A DNA stretch of 6,021 bases from positions 16,434 to 22,454 of the forward strand of contig DBHE01000002.1 of the NCBI GenBank assembly GCA_002296055.1, read 5' to 3'. This stretch comes from Pseudomonadaceae bacterium UBA836. GTDB taxonomy: Bacteria; Pseudomonadota; Gammaproteobacteria; Pseudomonadales; Pseudomonadaceae. Below are positions 1 to 5,201 of the stretch, piece after piece; position 1 is the stretch's first letter, and each line of letters starts with the position of its first letter. The position numbers and the translations under genes are program-made. The notes under the pieces are model-generated. The model was not told the DNA's origin, did not search any database, and saw only the letters and a program-made list of their open reading frames with translations.

Positions 1-938
1 CCTGAATAGTGGCAGGCGCCGCCAAACAGCAGGCGATGGTCGGCCGAGAGACGGTAGTAATCCAGTGCCACGCGCTGGTCACACAACGCCATATTCTGCG
101 GGATCAGACTGCGTGCACGCTCCTCGCCCAGTGGTTCGGTGGCGATAACGTAGCTGCCGGCCGGAATCACCGTGCCGCCCAGCTTGGGGTTGAGCTGGCC
201 CATATAGGCATTGCAGCCCAGCACCAACTGTTTGGCGCGCACCCGGCCGGTGGCCGTGTGGACCGTCACGGTGTCACCATACTCGATGCGGCTGACTGGC
301 GAATGCTCGAACAGCCGAGCGCCGAGCTGACGGGCTGCGGCTGCTTCACCCAGCACCAGATTAAGCGGGTGCAAGTGGCCGGAGCCCATGTCGGTCATGC
401 CGCCGATATATTGATCGGAGCCGACCACGCTGTGCAGCTGCTCACGCTCGATCAGCGTCATTTCATGGCGATAACCGAGTGATTGAAGCTCCTCACGGTC
501 GGCCAGAAAGCCTTCCATGTGCGCCGGCTTGTTGGCCAGATCACAGTAGCCCATGGTCAGGTCGCAATCGATGTTGAAGCGCGCGATCCGCTCGGTGACG
601 ATCTCGACCGCTTCGATGCCCATCAGCTTCAGGCTACGCACACCCTCGGCGCCAATCTGCTTTTCGAAACGGTCGACGTCATGGCCAACGCCGCGAATCA
701 ACTGACCGCCATTGCGGCCGCTGGCGCCCCAGCCGATCTGATGTGCTTCCAGCAGCACTACAGAGAGCCCGCGCTCGGCCAGCTCCAACGCGGTGTTGAC
801 GCCGGTAAAGCCGCCGCCAACGATGCAGACATCGGCCTGCTCCTCCCCCTGTAAAACCGGCAGCCCAAGCTGCTGGTTGGCGGTGGCGGCGTAGTAAGAC
901 GGGGCGTGCTCGTGGGTATGGGTTGCGCTGCGCAGCAT
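1..938 (-). CDS. pauB: FAD-dependent gamma-glutamyl-polyamine oxidase (PuuB/PauB family), 3' end outside window
   Basis: This cytoplasmic DAO-superfamily flavoenzyme is expected to oxidise gamma-glutamylated polyamines such as gamma-glutamylputrescine to the aldehyde, the second step of polyamine catabolism by gamma-glutamylation. Reading the minus strand gives 312 uninterrupted codons from the ATG at 938. A Rossmann dinucleotide-binding motif GGGFTG lies at residues 41-46, followed by the acidic strand end VVLLEA (60-65) and the family signature GWGASGRNGGQLIRGVGHDV (69-88). Further typical segments are GSGHLHPLNL (185-194) and AGSYVIATEPL (260-270). Family members are about 425-430 residues, so roughly 115 C-terminal residues lie beyond the left edge. 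The start is fixed because an in-frame TGA lies seven codons upstream (957-959) with no other start codon between; the ribosome site is weak. It lies 99 bp downstream of dadR on the same strand. Pseudomonas carries several pauB paralogues, so the exact polyamine is uncertain. Confidence 0.88.
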   Translation of the reverse strand, partial: MLRSATHTHEHAPSYYAATANQQLGLPVLQGEEQADVCIVGGGFTGVNTALELAERGLSVVLLEAHQIGWGASGRNGGQLIRGVGHDVDRFEKQIGAEGVRSLKLMGIEAVEIVTERIARFNIDCDLTMGYCDLANKPAHMEGFLADREELQSLGYRHEMTLIEREQLHSVVGSDQYIGGMTDMGSGHLHPLNLVLGEAAAARQLGARLFEHSPVSRIEYGDTVTVHTATGRVRAKQLVLGCNAYMGQLNPKLGGTVIPAGSYVIATEPLGEERARSLIPQNMALCDQRVALDYYRLSADHRLLFGGACHYS

Positions 939-963
939 GGGGCTATCCGTTTGCGGTCATGGC

Positions 964-980
964 GTTTGAAATCGTGAAAC
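964..980. promoter_or_regulatory. candidate PauR operator in the pauB leader
   Basis: The 17-bp quasi-palindrome GTTTGAAATCGTGAAAC has arms GTTTGA and TGAAAC around a 5-bp core. It lies between the predicted pauB promoter and the pauB start, a place where a bound repressor would block transcription. A very similar sequence lies in the pauR promoter (4499-4514). The arms resemble the TGAACA end of the E. coli PuuR consensus as I remember it. Assignment to PauR is inference. Confidence 0.35.
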
Positions 981-1002
981 ACCGTAAATAAAATTTGACG
1001 CC

Positions 1003-1031
1003 AGCATAACCAGATACCAGCGCCCCTACAA
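1003..1031 (-). promoter_or_regulatory. candidate sigma-70 promoter for pauB
   Basis: On the minus strand, TTGTAG (1031-1026) and TATGCT (1008-1003) are separated by exactly 17 bp, giving a 3/6 and a 4/6 match to the -35 and -10 consensus. Transcription would start near 996, leaving a leader of about 58 nt before the ATG at 938. The -35 end lies just outside the dadR stop codon, so pauB could be transcribed independently of dadR. No intrinsic terminator separates the two genes, so read-through from dadR is also possible. Confidence 0.35.
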
Positions 1032-1037
1032 TCCCGC

Positions 1038-1532
1038 TCAGTCCGACTCCGGAATGGGCAGCGCCAGTGTCTCCTTCAGCTCTTCCATAACAATGTAGCT
1101 TTTTGACTCACGCACGCCGGGCAAGCGCAGCAAGATGTCGCCCAGCAACTTACGGTAAGACGCCATCTCGGAAATCCGCGCCTTGATCAGGTAATCGAAG
1201 TCGCCAGACACCAGATGACATTCCAGCACGTGGGGCAGCTTGGTTGCAGCGCGGCGAAAGTCATCAAAGATATCGGCCGACTTGGAATACAGGCTGATCT
1301 CGACAAACACCAGCAGGTTGGCCTGCAGCTTCTGCGGGTTGAGCCGCGCACCGTAGCCGAGAATGAACTTCTCCCGCTCCAGCCGCTTTACCCGTTCCAT
1401 ACAGGGCGTAGTAGACAGCCCCACACGCTCGCCCAGCTCCACATAGGACATGCGCCCTTCTTCCTGCAGCAATTGCAGGATGTGGCGGTCGATGCGATCC
1501 AGCTCGCGGCTGGAGGCCTTTCTGGTTTTCAT
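1038..1532 (-). CDS. dadR: Lrp/AsnC-family transcriptional regulator DadR
   Basis: DadR is the alanine-responsive activator of the dadAX genes in Pseudomonas, a DNA-binding protein of the feast/famine (Lrp) family. The 164-residue product has the family's usual length. Residues about 11-60 form the AsnC-type helix-turn-helix, with the conserved stretch LGERVGLSTTPCMERVKRLE at 33-52. Residues about 72-150 form the RAM ligand/oligomerisation domain, including VSGDFDYLIKARI at 108-120 and the C-terminal strand SKSYIVMEELKE at 143-154. The ATG at 1532 is preceded by an AGGGG-like ribosome site. It is transcribed divergently from dadA across a 142-bp AT-rich gap, the classic arrangement for an Lrp-type regulator next to its target. 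The near match to P. aeruginosa DadR (PA5308), as I recall that sequence, supports the name rather than generic Lrp. Confidence 0.9.
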   Translation of the reverse strand: MKTRKASSRELDRIDRHILQLLQEEGRMSYVELGERVGLSTTPCMERVKRLEREKFILGYGARLNPQKLQANLLVFVEISLYSKSADIFDDFRRAATKLPHVLECHLVSGDFDYLIKARISEMASYRKLLGDILLRLPGVRESKSYIVMEELKETLALPIPESD

Positions 1533-1541
1533 TAATTACCC

Positions 1542-1558
1542 CTGAAAAACACTTTCAG
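1542..1558. promoter_or_regulatory. dyad CTGAAA-N5-TTTCAG in the dadR leader
   Basis: A perfect 6-bp inverted repeat with a 5-bp spacer lies just upstream of the dadR start codon and just downstream of its predicted transcription start. It could be a DadR autoregulatory site or a small hairpin in the dadR messenger. The symmetric CAG/CTG ends are reminiscent of the Lrp consensus, but the match is loose. Confidence 0.4.
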
Positions 1559-1612
1559 AAAAGAATCTTACTCTGCAATACGCAAAATAAACGAAAAATT
1601 AGGCCAGATCAC

Positions 1613-1629
1613 TTGCCATAGAATAGCAA
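1613..1629. promoter_or_regulatory. dyad over the dadA -10 region
   Basis: TTGCCATAGAATAGCAA is a 17-bp imperfect palindrome with 4-bp outer arms TTGC/GCAA and inner AT/AT pairs, centred at 1621. It covers the only good -10 candidate for dadA (TAGAAT, 1619-1624). A regulator bound exactly here would be expected to repress, so it may be a second site used at high DadR occupancy or a site for another protein. The role is inferred from position only. Confidence 0.35.
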
Positions 1630-1674
1630 TATCGCCCAACGGCATTTTCACCAGCACATTTGCGGGAGCACAGC

Positions 1675-2976
1675 ATGCAGGTTCTCATCCTCGGTAGTGG
1701 CGTCATCGGCGTTACCAGCGCCTGGTATCTGGCCCGCGCCGGCCATCAGGTCACCGTGGTTGATCGCCAGCCGGGCGCCGGCCTGGAAACCAGCTTCGGC
1801 AACGCCGGCATGATCTCCCCCGGCTACTCTGCCCCGTGGGCTGCACCGGGCGTGCCGTTCAAGGCCGTCAAGTGGATGCTGGCCAAGCACCCGCCGCTGT
1901 CCATCCGCCCGACCAGCGACCCGCACCAGTACCGCTGGATGGTACAGATGCTCGCCAACTGCACCGAGGCGCGCTACGCGGTCAACAAAGAGCGCATGAT
2001 GCGCCTGGCCGAATACAGCCGCGACTGCCTGATGGATCTGCGCACCGACAGCGGCGTCGATTACGAACACCGCGAGCAGGGCACCCTGCAGGTCTTCCGC
2101 ACCCAGAAACAGATGGATGCCGCCGCCAAGGACATCGCCGTGCTGGAGCGCTGCGGCGTGCCCTACGAAGTCCTCGACCGTGATGGCTGCGTGCGCGCCG
2201 AACCCGGCCTGGCCGCCAGCGCCGACAAGATCGTCGGCGGCCTGCGCCTGCCCAACGACGAGACCGGTGATTGCCACCTGTTCACCACTCGCCTGGCCGC
2301 CAAGGCTGCCGAGCTGGGCGTCACATTCCGCTACAACTGTGCAATCGATGAGTTGCATAGCGACGGCAAGCAAATCACCGGTGTGCGCCTGCAAAGCGGC
2401 GAAGTCCTGACCGCCGACCGTTACGTGCTGGCCCTTGGCAGCTTCTCGCCCAAACTGGCCCGCCCGCTCGGCTTTGACCTGCCGATCTACCCGGTCAAGG
2501 GCTACTCGCTGACCCTGCCGGTGGCAGACGATGCCATGGCTCCGGTTTCCACCATCATGGATGAAACCTACAAGGTCGCCGTAACCCGCTTTGCCGACCG
2601 CATCCGTGTGGGTGGCATGGCCGAGCTGACCGGCTTTGACGACACGCTGAAAGAGAAGCGCCGCGCCACGCTGGAAATGGTCGTCTCCGACCTGTTCCCG
2701 CAGGGCGGCAAGGTTGCCGAAGCCACCTTCTGGACCGGGTTCCGCCCGATGACCCCGGACGGCACGCCGATCATTGGCGCCAGCAGCCTGCGCAACCTGT
2801 ATTTCAACACCGGGCACGGCACCTTGGGCTGGACCATGTCCTGCGGCTCCAGCAAACTGCTGGCCGACCTGCTGTCCGGCGAAAAGCCCATGCTAAACGC
2901 CGGCGATTACAGCTTTGACCGTTACACCAACCACAAGGAACACCAGCACCATGGCCATCCAGCGTCTGCACACTAA
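1675..2976 (+). CDS. dadA: D-amino acid dehydrogenase small subunit DadA
   Basis: DadA is an FAD-dependent, membrane-associated dehydrogenase that oxidises D-alanine and other D-amino acids to the 2-oxo acid plus ammonia, passing electrons to the respiratory chain. The 433-residue product matches the family's length of about 432. Residues 7-12 (GSGVIG) are the N-terminal Rossmann FAD motif, ending in the acidic VVD at 28-30. [19 protein letters not shown] (38-56) is a DadA signature. [14 protein letters not shown] (355-368) followed by [15 protein letters not shown] (378-392) is the C-terminal FAD/substrate segment. I chose the ATG at 1675 over an in-frame TTG at 1660 because GGGAG lies 6 bp before it and the Rossmann strand then begins at residue 2. 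The last 14 residues contain six histidines and overlap the next gene's start. It is expected to be activated by DadR with alanine. Confidence 0.95.
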   Translation: MQVLILGSGVIGVTSAWYLARAGHQVTVVDRQPGAGLETSFGNAGMISPGYSAPWAAPGVPFKAVKWMLAKHPPLSIRPTSDPHQYRWMVQMLANCTEARYAVNKERMMRLAEYSRDCLMDLRTDSGVDYEHREQGTLQVFRTQKQMDAAAKDIAVLERCGVPYEVLDRDGCVRAEPGLAASADKIVGGLRLPNDETGDCHLFTTRLAAKAAELGVTFRYNCAIDELHSDGKQITGVRLQSGEVLTADRYVLALGSFSPKLARPLGFDLPIYPVKGYSLTLPVADDAMAPVSTIMDETYKVAVTRFADRIRVGGMAELTGFDDTLKEKRRATLEMVVSDLFPQGGKVAEATFWTGFRPMTPDGTPIIGASSLRNLYFNTGHGTLGWTMSCGSSKLLADLLSGEKPMLNAGDYSFDRYTNHKEHQHHGHPASAH

Positions 2977-3307
2977 CCACCGCATGAGTCAGATCGTGAT
3001 TCACCAGAACACGGTCTACCTTGCCGGTCAGGTTGCCGCCGATGACGACCTTGTAAAAGGCGCCGCCGAGCAGACCCACAGCACCCTCGTAGAGATCGAG
3101 AAGCTGCTGGCCGAAGCGGGTACCGACAAGACCAAGATCCTGTCGGTGACCATTTACCTGAAGGACATCGACGCCGACTTCGAAGCCATGAACGGTGTTT
3201 GGGATCAGTGGCTGCCGGCTGGCACTGCACCTGCCCGCGCCACCGTCGAAGCCAAGCTGTGCGAACCGGAGATTCTGGTCGAGATGTCTGTGATCGCCGC
3301 GCTGTAA
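2951..3307 (+). CDS. RidA (YjgF/YER057c/UK114) family protein, probable imine/enamine deaminase
   Basis: RidA-family proteins hydrolyse reactive 2-imino acids and enamines such as iminopyruvate/2-aminoacrylate to oxo acids, protecting PLP enzymes. The 118-residue product covers the whole single-domain fold. The motif PARATVE (94-100) contains the conserved arginine R96 that binds the substrate carboxylate. The following [11 protein letters not shown] (108-118) carries E111 at the place of the conserved glutamate. The ATG at 2951 is preceded by AAGGAA (2935-2940); an earlier in-frame start at 2915 would add a low-complexity extension encoded inside dadA. It overlaps dadA by 26 nt in another frame, implying translational coupling. 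DadA generates imines and DadX uses PLP, so the placement is functionally sensible. A homologue lies at the same place in P. aeruginosa (PA5303). Its exact substrate is inferred. Confidence 0.88.
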   Translation: MAIQRLHTNHRMSQIVIHQNTVYLAGQVAADDDLVKGAAEQTHSTLVEIEKLLAEAGTDKTKILSVTIYLKDIDADFEAMNGVWDQWLPAGTAPARATVEAKLCEPEILVEMSVIAAL

Positions 3308-3357
3308 GCGCCACACGTCACCCTCTCAGTTGTCGCCCCCACGCACTCGGCGACCTC

Positions 3358-3366
3358 TGATATTCT
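3358..3366 (+). promoter_or_regulatory. candidate extended -10 promoter for dadX
   Basis: TGATATTCT contains the extended -10 element TGn directly before TATTCT, a 4/6 match to TATAAT. No -35 is visible at 16-18 bp upstream, where the sequence is C-rich. Transcription would start near 3373, inside the left arm of the terminator hairpin at 3367-3387, so that RNA would lack most of the arm and could not form the terminator. The leader to the dadX ATG would be about 40 nt. This is speculative but consistent with the geometry. Confidence 0.3.
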
Positions 3367-3394
3367 GGCGGGGCACATTGCCCCGTCTTTTTTT
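3367..3394 (+). terminator. intrinsic terminator after the dadA-ridA pair
   Basis: The RNA can form a 9-bp stem GGCGGGGCA / TGCCCCGTC with one G-U pair and a 3-nt loop (3376-3378), followed directly by seven T residues (3388-3394). This is a textbook rho-independent terminator. It starts 60 nt after the RidA-family stop codon and ends 18 nt before the dadX start, so it would end or attenuate the dadA transcript before dadX. A weaker upstream hairpin, GTCGCC (3332-3337) with GGCGAC (3349-3354), precedes it. Confidence 0.85.
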
Positions 3395-3412
3395 ATCCAA
3401 GATACCTCGCCC

Positions 3413-4483
3413 ATGCGCCCAGCCCACGCCCTGATTGACCTGTCTGCCCTGCGTCACAACTACCAGTTGGCCAAATCCCTGTCCGGGTGCCGCGCCTTTG
3501 CGGTGATCAAGGCCAATGCCTACGGGCATGGCGCCGTGCGCTGCGCCGAGGCATTGCAGGGCAGCGCCGACGCCTTTGCCGTGGCCTGCATAGAGGAAGC
3601 GTTAGAGCTGCGCGCCGCCGGTATCCGCCAGCCGATCCTGCTGCTCGAAGGCTGGTTCGAGGCCGACGAACTGCCACTGCTGGCCGAGCACGACCTGTGG
3701 GCCGTGCTGCACCATGAAGAGCAACTGCTGCAGCTGCAGGACGCCAAACTCAGCCGCCCCTTGCACATCTGGCTAAAGCTCGACAGCGGCATGCACCGCG
3801 TCGGCTTTAGCCCTGACGAATACGCCAGCATCTGGCGGCGCCTGGCCGCCTTGCCGCAGGTCGCCAGCCTGAGCAAGATCACCCACTTCTCGCGCGCCGA
3901 TGAGCCCGAGACCGGGCGCACCGAACAGCAACTGGCGACCTTTGCCGCTGCCACCGCCGGCCTTGAAGGCCCGGCCAGCCTGTGCAACTCACCGGGCATC
4001 CTGGCCTGGCCGCAAGCCCATCACGACTGGCTGCGCCCCGGCATCATGCTCTATGGCGCCACGCCGTTTGAGTTCGAACAGGACAACGCCAGCAAGCTGC
4101 GCCCGGTGATGCAGCTGACCTCACGCATCATCGCCGTGCGCGAGTTGCCGGCGGGCGAGCCCATCGGCTACGGCTCGCGCTTTATCACACCCCGGCCGAC
4201 CCGGGTTGGCGTGGTTGCCATGGGCTATGCCGACGGTTACCCGCGCCACGCCAAAGACGGCACGCCGGTGTTGGTCGACGGCCAGCGCACAGGTTTGATT
4301 GGCCGGGTGTCGATGGACATGCTGACGGTTGATCTGACCGACCAGCCCGGCAGCGGGTTGGGTAGCGCGGTTACGCTCTGGGGCGATGGCCTGAACGCCA
4401 GTGAAGTCGCCAGCTGGGCCGACAGCATTCCCTATCAGCTGTTCTGCAACCTGAACCGCGTACCCCGTCACTATCGAGACTGA
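3413..4483 (+). CDS. dadX: catabolic alanine racemase DadX
   Basis: DadX is a PLP-dependent racemase that interconverts L- and D-alanine in the cytoplasm, supplying D-alanine to DadA for catabolism and to peptidoglycan synthesis. The 356-residue product matches the P. aeruginosa enzyme's length of about 357. K33 in [11 protein letters not shown] (30-40) is the PLP Schiff-base lysine and Y253 in IGYGSRF (251-257) is the opposite catalytic base. K122 in [12 protein letters not shown] (120-131) corresponds to the carbamylated lysine. R208 in LRPGIMLYG (207-215) sits under the PLP ring, and SMDM (300-303) belongs to the active-site entrance. All key residues are present. The ATG at 3413 begins with the expected N-terminus [10 protein letters not shown], but the ribosome site (AAGA at 3399-3402) is weak. 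Context favours the catabolic dadX over the constitutive alr paralogue. Unlike a simple dadAX operon, a strong terminator lies directly upstream. Confidence 0.95.
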   Translation: MRPAHALIDLSALRHNYQLAKSLSGCRAFAVIKANAYGHGAVRCAEALQGSADAFAVACIEEALELRAAGIRQPILLLEGWFEADELPLLAEHDLWAVLHHEEQLLQLQDAKLSRPLHIWLKLDSGMHRVGFSPDEYASIWRRLAALPQVASLSKITHFSRADEPETGRTEQQLATFAAATAGLEGPASLCNSPGILAWPQAHHDWLRPGIMLYGATPFEFEQDNASKLRPVMQLTSRIIAVRELPAGEPIGYGSRFITPRPTRVGVVAMGYADGYPRHAKDGTPVLVDGQRTGLIGRVSMDMLTVDLTDQPGSGLGSAVTLWGDGLNASEVASWADSIPYQLFCNLNRVPRHYRD

Positions 4484-4489
4484 TGGGGC

Positions 4490-4523
4490 TGCACGGCCGT
4501 TGAAAATTCTGAACAGCCGTGCA
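4490..4523. repeat. 8-bp perfect inverted repeat bracketing the pauR promoter
   Basis: TGCACGGC (4490-4497) and GCCGTGCA (4516-4523) are exact inverted copies 18 bp apart. The left arm ends just before the candidate -35 and the right arm touches the candidate -10. As RNA from dadX it could form a hairpin ending that transcript, but no T-run follows, so intrinsic termination looks weak. As DNA it could be a spaced operator. I cannot separate these from sequence alone. Confidence 0.6.
4499..4514. promoter_or_regulatory. candidate PauR autoregulatory operator
   Basis: GTTGAAAATTCTGAAC is a 16-bp quasi-palindrome with arms GTTGA and TGAAC, embedded in the spacer and -35 box of the pauR promoter. 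It shares TTGAAA-N6-AACA (ten fixed positions over 16 bp, counted 4500-4515) with the pauB leader at 966-981. It also carries the TGAACA hexamer found at one end of the E. coli PuuR consensus as I recall it. Binding here would repress pauR itself. This is inference. Confidence 0.35.
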
Positions 4524-4528
4524 ATTAT
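4500..4528 (+). promoter_or_regulatory. candidate sigma-70 promoter for pauR
   Basis: TTGAAA (4500-4505, 5/6 match to the -35 box) and AATTAT (4523-4528, 4/6 match to the -10 box) are separated by exactly 17 bp. Transcription would begin near 4535, giving a leader of about 53 nt to the pauR start. It lies 16 bp after the dadX stop, so pauR is probably expressed on its own rather than only by read-through from dadX. Confidence 0.5.
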
Positions 4529-4587
4529 CCTTCCGGTCGAACGCCGCCAGAGCGTTCACTCACCCGATTCGCCGGAGGAAGCAGCCA

Positions 4588-5136
4588 TTGGACGTTGGTG
4601 CCCGTCTCAAAACCATTCGTAAACTCAAGGGTTTGTCCCAGCGTGAACTGGCCAAACGCGCCGGCGTCACCAACAGCACCATCTCCATGATCGAGAAGAA
4701 CAGCGTCAGCCCCTCGGTCAGCTCCCTGAAAAAAGTGCTCTCCGGCATCCCCATGTCGCTGGTCGACTTTTTCTCGTTGGAGCTAGAGCAGGATAGCCAG
4801 CGCAAGGTGATCTACCGCGCGGACGAGCTGCTCGACATCGGCAGCAATGAAGTCACCATGAAACTGGTCGGCAAGGGCCACCCAAACCGCGCTTTCGCCT
4901 TCCTCAACGAGACCTACCCGCCCGGCTCAGACACCGGCCCCGACATGCTCAACCATGACGGCGAAGAAGCCGGCACTGTGGTCAGCGGCCAGCTGGAAGT
5001 GACCGTTGGCAGCGAGGTGTATGTGCTGGAAAGCGGCGACAGCTACTACTTCGACAGTAACCAGCCGCACCGCTTTCGCAATCCCTTTGACGAGCCCTGT
5101 TTGCTGATCAGCGCGACCACGCCGGCGAACTTCTAA
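4588..5136 (+). CDS. pauR: XRE-cupin transcriptional repressor PauR (PuuR-like)
   Basis: PauR represses the gamma-glutamylation genes for putrescine and cadaverine use in Pseudomonas and is relieved by those diamines; E. coli PuuR plays the same part. The product is 182 residues, close to PuuR's length. Residues 6-60 are an XRE-type helix-turn-helix (LSQRELAKRAGVTNSTISMIE at 16-36 covers the recognition helices). Residues about 104-178 form a C-terminal cupin barrel with H123, E127 and H161 at likely ligand/metal positions. The start is TTG at 4588: the strong ribosome site GGAGGAA (4574-4580) ends 7 bp before it and it gives the family N-terminus MDVGARLKTIRKLKGLSQRE. A longer frame from GTG at 4519 has no such support. 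It follows dadX by 104 bp and has its own candidate promoter. Polyamine responsiveness is inferred from homology. Confidence 0.9.
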   Translation: MDVGARLKTIRKLKGLSQRELAKRAGVTNSTISMIEKNSVSPSVSSLKKVLSGIPMSLVDFFSLELEQDSQRKVIYRADELLDIGSNEVTMKLVGKGHPNRAFAFLNETYPPGSDTGPDMLNHDGEEAGTVVSGQLEVTVGSEVYVLESGDSYYFDSNQPHRFRNPFDEPCLLISATTPANF

Positions 5137-5150
5137 GCACCAGCTCGTAA

Positions 5151-5177
5151 GGTGGACAAGCCAGCGGCGTGTCCACC
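5151..5177. repeat. REP-like palindrome between convergent genes
   Basis: GGTGGACA (5151-5158) pairs perfectly with TGTCCACC (5170-5177). Inside, GCC (5160-5162) pairs with GGC (5166-5168) around the loop AGC, with one A/G mismatch between the two stems, giving an 11-bp imperfect hairpin. It is preceded by GTAA (5147-5150), resembling the GTAG-type head of REP elements. The GTGGACA...TGTCCAC core resembles short palindromes I recall as scattered in many Pseudomonas genomes. There is no T-run on either strand, so it is not a standard terminator, though it could protect the 3' ends of both convergent messages. Genome-wide repetition cannot be seen in this window. Confidence 0.6.
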
Positions 5178-5201
5178 AGTAGCCTCAACGACGCCTTCCT
5201 T

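Larger units (their letters stand above)
1533..1674. promoter_or_regulatory. divergent dadR-dadA regulatory region
   Basis: This gap is markedly AT-rich compared with the genes and holds A-tracts centred near 1547, 1560, 1585 and 1596, which suggests curved DNA. For dadA, TAGAAT (1619-1624) is a 5/6 match to a -10 box with no good -35 at 16-18 bp, which fits activator-dependent expression. For dadR, TAAGAT on the minus strand (1570-1565) is a weak -10, placing its start near 1558. Two dyads are listed separately. GCAATA occurs at 1575 and again at 1626, each followed within a base by CGC. The dadA ribosome site GGGAG lies at 1664-1668. DadR presumably binds here, which is inference from family and position. 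Confidence 0.6.

Noticed and set aside
9..854. Two consecutive plus-strand open frames (9-482 and 483-854)
   Set aside because: Both lie opposite the pauB coding strand, which has clear FAD-binding motifs; the plus-strand translations show no domain signature and are best explained as shadows.
961..1002. Inverted repeat GGCGT (961-965) / ACGCC (998-1002) in the pauB leader
   Set aside because: A 5-bp stem with a 32-nt loop is too weak and too easily found by chance; no T-run or conserved riboswitch-like structure accompanies it.
1215..1535. Plus-strand open frame opposite dadR
   Set aside because: dadR on the other strand gives a full-length Lrp-family protein; this frame has no motif and ends in the regulatory gap.
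1602..1616. Possible sigma-54 promoter (GG...TTGC) upstream of dadA
   Set aside because: The GG and GC pairs are separated by 11 rather than 10 bp and the rest of the TGGCAC/TTGCA consensus is missing.
1648..2817. Long open frame of 389 codons on the minus strand opposite dadA
   Set aside because: It is antisense to a well-supported gene, its product is a G/A/V/H/Q-rich string with no recognisable motif, and such open antisense frames are common opposite GC-rich genes with strong third-position bias.
2804..3316. Minus-strand open frame covering the end of dadA and the RidA-family gene
   Set aside because: It is antisense to two genes with conserved residues, and its translation resembles no family I recognise.
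3520..3999. Minus-strand Ser/Cys-rich open frame opposite dadX
   Set aside because: It is the complement of dadX codons and the composition is typical of a shadow frame, with no start context or motif.
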